9,850 nucleotides of DNA from Spirochaetia bacterium (GTDB taxonomy: Bacteria > Spirochaetota > UBA4802 > UBA5550), in assembly GCA_031289575.1 (NCBI GenBank), contig JAITPE010000207.1:1-9850 (forward strand). The letters run 5' to 3'. Under the pieces are notes generated by a model. It worked only from the letters and a program-made list of their open reading frames with translations, did not search any database and had not been told where the DNA came from. Both the position numbers and the translations under genes were made by a program. How positions within the stretch are numbered: the stretch's first letter is position 1; each line of letters opens with the position of its first letter. Shown here piece after piece: positions 4,486 through 9,850 of the stretch.

Positions 4486-7279
4486 ACAGATAATTTCCGG
4501 TGAAGGAATCGGTATTGTCGGCGTTGAGTTGTTTCTCGTACGCCTGCATAATATCACCGTGAGTTATTATACCCACAAATTTATTTGTTTTGGATGATAC
4601 TACCGGTATGTTTTCTATATAGCTCTTGTCGGTTTCCATCTTTTGTATGGCAACATGTAACGGCTCATCCTCTGCCGCAAAGGGAACCGCGAGGGCAATA
4701 TCCTCGGATATGATTTTGTCCATTATGGTATTGTCGAGCAGAACCTGTCTCAGGTTTACGTCCTTGAGGGAAAGGACGCCGACAAGCGCCTCGTCGGCAT
4801 CAACAACAATTATTTCGCCGTAACCGGAGCGCAGAAGAACATTCATCGCGTCGCGCAGAGGCATTTTGGAATCGACTTTATCAATATCATCACGCAGAAT
4901 ATCTTTAACCAAGGTCTTTTTGAGAATATCCAGATCGCTTCTTCCGCTGGTAGTACTTGTGTTCAAGAGGTCAATCGAATACGCTGTTCCTTTCTTGAAG
5001 TAGAGAACCACAAGGTGTGAGACCATTGAAACCAACATGAGCGGCAGGATGAACTTATAATCGCTCGTTACCTCAAAAACGAGCAGCATGGATGTAAGAG
5101 GAATTGAGTTTACTCCGGATAGTACCCCGCCCATGCCGACAAGCGCATAGGCCGCCGGATTGAGTTCAACCCCAAAGAGATAATTCATGCCGTACGCGAA
5201 TATGTAACCGGCAAAGGCGCCAAGCCCCAGAGACGGCGCAAAGGATCCTCCGTATGCCCCGGCCTTTGAAAACAAAACAACAAAGAATAGCTTGAGACCC
5301 AAAATAGCGGCGACAATCGCGACAGGAACATCGCCGTGCAGAACATCATTCAAAATACCGTAGCCCAAACCGTACAATTGCGGAAACTTTAAAAGAACAA
5401 TCCCAAACACAAAAGAGGCCGGTAAAATTTTAAGATACGGATTTGATATTTTGAGGTGCTTCTCAATAATATTATTTATTAGATCGGACAGGTAAAAGTA
5501 CGCAAGCGCTATAATACCGCAAAATACCGCCAGTCCCAGAAAGAACGGGTATGTGTAGAAGGCTCCCAAGGAATATTCGGGAACATGTATCACTCCTTCG
5601 TATCCAAGGAAGGCCCGTGACATGATGTCGGCCACAACTGAGGATATTATCAGCGCGCTTAGCGCACGGTTTCTCATGTCATTGAGAAGGACTACCTCAA
5701 TGCCGAAAAATACGCCTGCTATCGGCGCGTTAAAAACAGCGGATATGGCCGCGCCCGCGCCGGCAACGGTATACATCATCATATCGCTTTTTTTGAGTTT
5801 GAGCACCTGCGACATGAATGAGCCGATTCCGCCGCCTATTTTTGCCGAAGGGCCCTCCGGGCCAAGAGGGATTCCTGTTCCTATGGAAATAATGGGAGCG
5901 ATCAAATGAAAAATAGTTTCTTTAATGGGGATGAACCCCTGATTTAGCAGAATCGCCTTTATAACCGTAACAACACCCTTTTGCTTCGCGACTGCCGGGG
6001 CAATATAAGTCATGGTTGATGTAATCATCGCTCCCAAAACAGGAACAAACACTATATAGTACTCGGTGAAAAGACTTGAGAGTCTGGCGCTGTTGTGCTC
6101 AAAAACATGGCTGAATGATTCAAGAAGGAAATGAAAGAGTATTCCTCCGCCCCCGGCAAGGATTCCAAGCAGCACTGAGAGAAAGACATGGGAGGCGTAT
6201 ATAAATATTTCGGCGCTCAAAAAGACTTCTATTGTTTTTACCGCGTGTTCGTCGCGGTTTTTTTTGTTCACAATGAGCGATGAAAAAATGCCTGCCAGCT
6301 TTCTCATTATTGGAAGATCCAAAGATGGATTTTCTTCTTTCGTAACCGCGACATTTGCAGATTCCCGCGTTTCTTCCGGCTCTGACCCTTCTTCGGTTTC
6401 TTCAACACTGGCGGTTGAGAAAAGCGGGTGCGCTATTTGGTCAACAACGCCAAGAAGGCATTCCCTGATTGAGGCAAAATTCTTGACAATCAAAAGGTCG
6501 GGGCCGGCCGGATACTGCGCCAGTTCGTCAATGAGAACCTCAATCAGATAATTTAGCTTGGTGTCTTTGTAACCGGTGAAATCGGTGTCGGGAACGCCCA
6601 CAACCTCCATTCTTGACATGAGATTCTCGGAATACCCGGCTATGATTCTTCGCACTTCATCTAAATCGAGGCCGGCTTCAACCTTCTCAAAATTTTTTTT
6701 GTGAAAGCAGTAATCATCGGCTGTGAGGTTCATATCTTCGTCAAAGCTGTACTGCTTGAACAGGAAAAGGTTTTTGGCCTCGTCGGCCTTAACAAGTTCC
6801 ATTGCGTAAGGCCCGCTCGCCGCGTCCCGGAACAGCCTTGTTAAGTTCATCAGCTTGAAGAGCGACATGAGCTCAAGTATATTGCTCCGAGAGCGCTCGT
6901 TGCGTTCGTTCTGTATTTCGAGGAAAACATCATCATCCATATTGACGGTGAATTCTATTATTTCTTCGAGGTTTATTATCTTGGATTTTCTGTTAACAGA
7001 AAAATAAAAAGATGGGATTGACCTGACATTGTTAGGATACTTTTCACACAATGATTCTGTTATATCAAGGATATTCCTGTTCCGCGATGGAGTGTCGGAC
7101 ACTTTTATATTTTCGGACTGCCGGAGATCGCTTAGAGCGGCAAGCCAGCCTTCCCTGCTTTCTATATAAATTTCCTGTTTTTGGGATATTTCTTCAAGAA
7201 TATCATAAACAGACGCCTCAGTAGACTGAGGCTCCAGAAAGCTGAATATCTCAATGCGGTTATCGTTTAACTGATCCAT
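4484..7279 (-). CDS. ClC-family anion channel/transporter with long N-terminal extension and CBS pair
   Basis: A 931-residue integral membrane protein. The ClC core (about 350-770) has many hydrophobic segments, the gating-glutamate motif GPEGP (Glu475), FNAPIAGVFFGIEVV (516-530), the third anion-site motif GGSFAP (677-682) and the ion-coordinating Tyr at 767. Two CBS domains follow (about 790-850 and 855-915), usually nucleotide-sensing regulators. Three things are odd. Residues 1-340 form a soluble, acidic, mixed helical region that I do not recognise; usual bacterial ClCs lack it. The first selectivity motif (GSGIP in E. coli) aligns to KGVV (434-437), losing Ser/His and Pro. The inner proton glutamate (E. 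coli E203) aligns to Val529, as in ClC channels, which argues against ordinary Cl-/H+ exchange. The start has no good ribosome binding site. It lies 60 bp downstream of fapA on the same strand, with a possible own promoter. Confidence 0.93.
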   Translation of the reverse strand: MDQLNDNRIEIFSFLEPQSTEASVYDILEEISQKQEIYIESREGWLAALSDLRQSENIKVSDTPSRNRNILDITESLCEKYPNNVRSIPSFYFSVNRKSKIINLEEIIEFTVNMDDDVFLEIQNERNERSRSNILELMSLFKLMNLTRLFRDAASGPYAMELVKADEAKNLFLFKQYSFDEDMNLTADDYCFHKKNFEKVEAGLDLDEVRRIIAGYSENLMSRMEVVGVPDTDFTGYKDTKLNYLIEVLIDELAQYPAGPDLLIVKNFASIRECLLGVVDQIAHPLFSTASVEETEEGSEPEETRESANVAVTKEENPSLDLPIMRKLAGIFSSLIVNKKNRDEHAVKTIEVFLSAEIFIYASHVFLSVLLGILAGGGGILFHFLLESFSHVFEHNSARLSSLFTEYYIVFVPVLGAMITSTMTYIAPAVAKQKGVVTVIKAILLNQGFIPIKETIFHLIAPIISIGTGIPLGPEGPSAKIGGGIGSFMSQVLKLKKSDMMMYTVAGAGAAISAVFNAPIAGVFFGIEVVLLNDMRNRALSALIISSVVADIMSRAFLGYEGVIHVPEYSLGAFYTYPFFLGLAVFCGIIALAYFYLSDLINNIIEKHLKISNPYLKILPASFVFGIVLLKFPQLYGLGYGILNDVLHGDVPVAIVAAILGLKLFFVVLFSKAGAYGGSFAPSLGLGAFAGYIFAYGMNYLFGVELNPAAYALVGMGGVLSGVNSIPLTSMLLVFEVTSDYKFILPLMLVSMVSHLVVLYFKKGTAYSIDLLNTSTTSGRSDLDILKKTLVKDILRDDIDKVDSKMPLRDAMNVLLRSGYGEIIVVDADEALVGVLSLKDVNLRQVLLDNTIMDKIISEDIALAVPFAAEDEPLHVAIQKMETDKSYIENIPVVSSKTNKFVGIITHGDIMQAYEKQLNADNTDSFTGNYL

Positions 7280-7292
7280 AGAACTAATCTAA

Positions 7293-7319
7293 AAAATAAC
7301 ATCTTCCCTGTAGTGTCAA
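7293..7319 (-). promoter_or_regulatory. Candidate promoter for the ClC gene, nearly leaderless
   Basis: On the - strand a perfect TTGACA (complement of 7314-7319) is followed after 15 bp by TATTTT (complement of 7293-7298, 4/6). Transcription would begin near 7286, about seven bases before the ATG, which fits the absence of a Shine-Dalgarno sequence. The spacer is short and the -10 imperfect. Transcription from fapA through the terminator-free gap is the alternative. Confidence 0.35.
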
Positions 7320-7339
7320 GACAATTTTTTTCATTTCGT

Positions 7340-9061
7340 TTATACGGCGGCAGTAAATCTGATCTGTTTTTCTGCAATGTCATCATAAAATTTAACATTG
7401 GAATATTCTCTGTCCACCTTAAGTACATCTTTTTTTATATTGAGTATTACACCCGGATAAATTTTGTCATACGCCGCGACAAAGGGCTCTTTATCAAGAT
7501 CAAGCTTCTTCGCTATTTCATCAGCCTTATCGCTAAGTTCCTTGAGCTCCGCGTTCTTCTTTCCAAGCTGCTGGAGCATTTCAACGCACTGTTTTTTCTT
7601 GGATGGAATCAGAGAGGCAATAGCCTTCGCCGCATCCTTAAATACGCCCTCGCCGAAATTGACCCTGACCTGGCGCATAATATCGTTGACTTCGTCTTTC
7701 TTAAAACCGATTTCTTTATTGAGAGCGTCAAGCTCGCGCTCAATAAAGAGATTGCGTCCTACATTCAGCATTGTGGGAGGATTGGACGGAGCTCCGGCAA
7801 CCTTGACCGATATTGTGTACTGCGCCGTTGCTGTTCCGCCGATTATTTTTCCGTTTTTCGCTACAACGCTGATATCGTGATTCGAAAAAACATTCGAGTT
7901 TATTATGGAATCCTCCACAATGATGTCGCCTCCGGCCTCAACTGTCGCGTTTAGTATATACTTGGTCTCGAGGGTTCCTGCACAGATGATCTTTACGAGG
8001 TCTTTCCCTACAATACCGCCGGCAATTTTTACATCGCCGCCGCTTTCGATTACGGCGTCTTCAAGGTTTTCCTGAACCATGACATCGCCGGTGGCCCTTA
8101 TTTTAAATCCGGGCAGAACAGAGCCCATTATGTTTACCGAGCCGTTGAAATCTATATTTCCGGTTTTGTAATCGAGATTTCCGTTTACAACAACCATTTT
8201 AAGTACAGTCACCTTTCGGTTCACAACCTTGAGCACCCCGTCAATGGCCGATACAAATATATCCGAATCGAACTCTGAGGCCGTAATATTCTCTCCGTAC
8301 CTGTAGCCGCTTACGGAAAGGGTTTCCGGCTGAATCTGGTTTCCGTATATGTCGAGCCCGATAGTAGGCTTCACGGCGGGAATCCGCTGCAGGATCTCTT
8401 GGCCGGCGGCTACCTGCACTACGGAGCCGACCTCCTTGAAGTCGATGCTGCCGTCGGATTTTACCGCGCCGGCCTTTTTGTTGAAATCCATCATAGGCTT
8501 GAAGTACTCAGGGTAGCCGTCAATGGCCGGCCGGCCCTGCGCCACGAGAATCCTCGCCGGAGTCTTTATGGCGGAATTTATTTTGCTCAACTGTTCCTGT
8601 ATTTGGACTTCGGTCTGCAATACGGTTATTTTCTTGAAGGCAAGTATTTCAAAAATTTCCTGCATGGATGGGATTTTTTTTGTTTTAGTAGGATATATGT
8701 TTATGAACGCCTTTTGTTTATCTTTAGTAACGCTTATAGGCGACAAAACAGCCAATTTTCCATTTACACATACAGCGAAGCCGTAAGATGACGCCTTATA
8801 TACGCTTTTGACCTCATCAAAGAAGACTCCTTCCTCTATTTTAAGGGCAAAATGATCTACAGCATTATAATATGAAAAGCCCTTGTCTACTTTAGAGGCG
8901 ATTTCTTCATCGTCTTCAACATTGACTATGCGGGCAATCATTTCATTTCTGGAAACAAAGTTATACGGAGATGAGAGCACGAGCTTTTCCACGCCGTCTT
9001 TGACCTGCTTTTCAAATATCCGCTGCGCTTTCTGGTTAAAGTAAAAAATGATCTTTTTCAT
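7340..9061 (-). CDS. FapA-family (DUF342) protein
   Basis: A 573-residue cytoplasmic-looking protein of the FapA/DUF342 family; the Vibrio member is needed for flagellar assembly and interacts with the glucose PTS protein IIA, but most members are uncharacterised. The N-terminal domain runs to about 280 and includes the family segment ILVAQGRPAIDGYPEYF (171-187). A repetitive stretch about 290-440 (VVVNGNLDY, IDFNGSVNIMGSV, IRATGDVMV, IESGGDVKIAGGI, VEAGGDIIVEDSI) is the G-D-V-type right-handed beta-helix of the family. Residues about 440-525 are a charged helical/coiled-coil segment (ERELDALNKEIGFKKDEV, KKNAELKELSDKADEIAKKL), then a short C-terminal domain. There is no signal peptide. The start ATG has only a weak upstream GGAT, but the family's N-terminus fits. 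It is divergent from the 72-residue gene, whose sigma-28-like promoter supports a motility context. Confidence 0.88.
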   Translation of the reverse strand: MKKIIFYFNQKAQRIFEKQVKDGVEKLVLSSPYNFVSRNEMIARIVNVEDDEEIASKVDKGFSYYNAVDHFALKIEEGVFFDEVKSVYKASSYGFAVCVNGKLAVLSPISVTKDKQKAFINIYPTKTKKIPSMQEIFEILAFKKITVLQTEVQIQEQLSKINSAIKTPARILVAQGRPAIDGYPEYFKPMMDFNKKAGAVKSDGSIDFKEVGSVVQVAAGQEILQRIPAVKPTIGLDIYGNQIQPETLSVSGYRYGENITASEFDSDIFVSAIDGVLKVVNRKVTVLKMVVVNGNLDYKTGNIDFNGSVNIMGSVLPGFKIRATGDVMVQENLEDAVIESGGDVKIAGGIVGKDLVKIICAGTLETKYILNATVEAGGDIIVEDSIINSNVFSNHDISVVAKNGKIIGGTATAQYTISVKVAGAPSNPPTMLNVGRNLFIERELDALNKEIGFKKDEVNDIMRQVRVNFGEGVFKDAAKAIASLIPSKKKQCVEMLQQLGKKNAELKELSDKADEIAKKLDLDKEPFVAAYDKIYPGVILNIKKDVLKVDREYSNVKFYDDIAEKQIRFTAAV

Positions 9062-9092
9062 GCTCTTATCCGTTTTAGAAATGTCTTTCTAT

Positions 9093-9121
9093 ATTCTATT
9101 TTCGTACGAAAACTATAATAA
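9093..9121 (-). promoter_or_regulatory. Candidate fapA promoter
   Basis: On the - strand TAGAAT (complement of 9093-9098, 5/6) lies 17 bp downstream of TTATTA (complement of 9116-9121, 3/6). Predicted initiation near 9086 leaves a leader of about 25 nt. The spacer contains a perfect palindrome, reported separately. The -35 is weak, so an activator or a different factor may be involved. Confidence 0.35.
9099..9112. promoter_or_regulatory. 14-bp perfect palindrome, candidate operator
   Basis: TTTTCGTACGAAAA is an exact inverted repeat with no spacer. It sits almost entirely between the proposed -35 and -10 of the fapA promoter, where a bound dimer would block polymerase. I cannot name the binding protein. 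Confidence 0.45.
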
Positions 9122-9196
9122 ATTTAACAATACTCTCTTTTTATCCATTTTTACGCAAGAAATTAAAAAAATCGGATGGGGATAAGACAAAAAACC

Positions 9197-9223
9197 TAAG
9201 CAGCCCGGCCAAACGGCCGATAA
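9197..9223 (+). promoter_or_regulatory. Sigma-28 (FliA)-type promoter for the 72-residue gene
   Basis: TAAG (9197-9200), 15 bases, then GCCGATAA (9216-9223). The -10 is an exact match to the enterobacterial FliA consensus TAAA-N15-GCCGATAA, the spacing is exact, and the -35 differs at one base. Transcription would start near 9230, leaving about 37 nt before the ATG with a GAGG ribosome binding site. The -10 overlaps a small hairpin (CGGCC-AAAC-GGCCG, 9206-9219). Confidence 0.65.
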
Positions 9224-9267
9224 TTTATTTAAGAGACATAAAAAATACAAACACGAGGCTCTACTCT

Positions 9268-9486
9268 ATGAAGAATGCCCAACCTAAAACTTTTAAAACA
9301 ATGCTTCAAAAGTATCTTGATATCAAGGGATTAGATATCGTTGTAGTTCTTGAAGACGGCCGGGAGATCGAACTATACAAAAACAGGACAATCATAAACG
9401 ACGCCATTATAACCCTCGAAAAGGGAAAGGATGAGTTGAGGATTCCTCTTTCTGAAATTAAGTCTGTAGACTGCTTCGCGGCATAA
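9268..9486 (+). CDS. Small 72-residue protein, possibly Sm-like fold, under a sigma-28-type promoter
   Basis: The ATG is preceded by GAGG at nine bases. The product has an N-terminal helix (FKTMLQKYLDIKG, 9-21), then a series of short strands: DIVVVLEDGREIELY, AIITLEKG, ELRIPLSEIKSVDCF. Helix plus five strands, a DG turn after the first strand and a final IPLSEIKSV strand resemble the Sm/Hfq layout, but the key Hfq residues (YKH-type motif) are absent, so this is only a fold guess. There is no signal peptide or membrane segment. The upstream promoter motif suggests expression with late flagellar or chemotaxis genes. It is divergent from the FapA-family gene. No terminator is evident directly after it. 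I do not recognise a named family. Confidence 0.8.
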   Translation: MKNAQPKTFKTMLQKYLDIKGLDIVVVLEDGREIELYKNRTIINDAIITLEKGKDELRIPLSEIKSVDCFAA

Positions 9487-9545
9487 GCAACCAGGCCCAC
9501 TCGTACCGGCAGAATCAGATTTCACCCTCGGTTGCCGAATAAACT

Positions 9546-9640
9546 CGCCTTGTGAGGTATCGCCGCAAGGCGGCGGGCGGCGCGCTATGGCTGAAAGCCA
9601 TGCCTACAATAGCATAGGGCAACGCCCTATGAAACAATAG
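9546..9640. repeat. Cluster of three tight hairpins in the intergenic region before the Rpn-type gene
   Basis: Three consecutive stem-loops each have a three-base purine-rich loop: CGCCGC-AAG-GCGGCG (9561-9575), ATGGCT-GAA-AGCCAT (9587-9601) and CATAGGGC-AAC-GCCCTATG (9613-9631). CAATAG flanks the last one on both sides (9607-9612 and 9635-9640). CGCCTT (9546-9551) can alternatively pair with AAGGCG (9567-9572), competing with the first hairpin. The stretch is much more GC-rich than the sequence on its right. No T-tract follows, so it is not a terminator. It resembles REP-like or other dispersed palindromic elements, but only one copy is present here. The rest of 9487-9758 holds no gene that I can support. 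Confidence 0.55.
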
Positions 9641-9758
9641 TTTATCTGACTCTAAATTCCCCACTAAAATCCGCCAAAAACTGAATTTTTTTCACATTTT
9701 CCAAAAAAAATTTCATTATTTTCCATCTCGCAACGTATACATATCAGGAGGTATTTCT

Positions 9759-9850
9759 ATGAAAAAACCACATGATAAGCACGATAAACATAATACGGAC
9801 CACAAAAAACCACATGACAAACATGACACCGGCTACAAAAAACTATTCTC
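9759..9850 (+). CDS. Rpn/PD-(D/E)XK nuclease-family transposase-like protein, N-terminal part
   Basis: The ATG has a perfect AGGAGG (9746-9751) seven bases upstream and the frame is open to the window edge (30 complete codons). The sequence HDTGYKKLFS (22-31) matches the start of the Rpn/YhgA-like family (recombination-promoting nuclease, often annotated as a PD-(D/E)XK transposase), where a D-xx-YK-xLFS motif opens the nuclease domain. Before it lies a His/Lys/Asp-rich leader with the 8-residue unit KKPHDKHD at 2-9 and again at 16-23. Family members act in RecA-independent recombination or phage defence in enterobacteria; catalytic residues are beyond the window. The assignment rests on a short motif. 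Confidence 0.65.
   Translation, partial: MKKPHDKHDKHNTDHKKPHDKHDTGYKKLF

Noticed and set aside
7268..7302. An 11-codon upstream frame (ATG at 7302, - strand) overlapping the ClC start, after AGGGAAG
   Set aside because: The AGGGA stretch is only about two bases from that ATG, too close to be a ribosome binding site, and the frame would lie largely upstream of the predicted transcript start. It is not supported as a leader peptide.
7313..7954. A 213-codon + strand open frame antisense to fapA
   Set aside because: It lies wholly opposite the well-supported FapA-family gene and the gap next to it. The translation is Phe/Ile/Arg-rich without family features and has no ribosome binding site; it is a shadow frame.
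8399..8791. A 130-codon + strand open frame within fapA
   Set aside because: It is antisense to conserved FapA residues, with no ribosome binding site and no recognisable motif.
9487..9758. Possible tRNA or known riboswitch in the hairpin-rich gap
   Set aside because: The stems do not form a cloverleaf, there is no T-loop motif, and I could not match a known riboswitch core.

Overview
The window looks like chromosomal DNA of a moderately AT-rich bacterium with strong AGGAGG-type ribosome binding sites. A FapA/DUF342 gene and a near-consensus sigma-28 (FliA) promoter suggest a flagellated organism. A spirochaete (Treponema-like) is my best guess, with Clostridia as an alternative; no ribosomal RNA or other marker gene is present to settle it.

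Left part (1-3784, + strand): the last 39 codons of an unidentified gene end at a strong intrinsic terminator. A tightly packed four-gene cluster follows: an AraC-family regulator, a MoxR/CoxD-type AAA+ ATPase, a CoxE-type VWA protein and an unrecognised 189-residue protein. The first three share overlapping start and stop codons. The cluster closes with a terminator that begins inside the last codons. AAA+/VWA pairs of this kind act as chaperone or remodelling machines; here the pair is coupled to its own regulator and no obvious client enzyme is in view. This is the best candidate in the window for an undescribed system.

Middle (3785-7339): a SlyD-type FKBP peptidyl-prolyl isomerase with a short Cys/His tail lies on the + strand. 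It converges on a 931-residue ClC-family anion channel/transporter on the - strand, and the two share one long, nearly perfect bidirectional terminator. The ClC protein has about 340 extra N-terminal residues of unknown nature, an altered selectivity motif, a channel-like Val at the inner proton-glutamate position and two C-terminal CBS domains.

Right part (7340-9850): a FapA-family gene lies on the - strand upstream of the ClC gene. Across a 206-bp divergent intergenic region is a 72-residue protein gene on the + strand. That region holds a 14-bp perfect palindrome inside the likely fapA promoter and a sigma-28-like promoter facing the small gene. About 270 bp with no gene follows, carrying three successive hairpins. 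The window ends in the start of an Rpn/PD-(D/E)XK-type gene with a repeated His-rich N-terminus.
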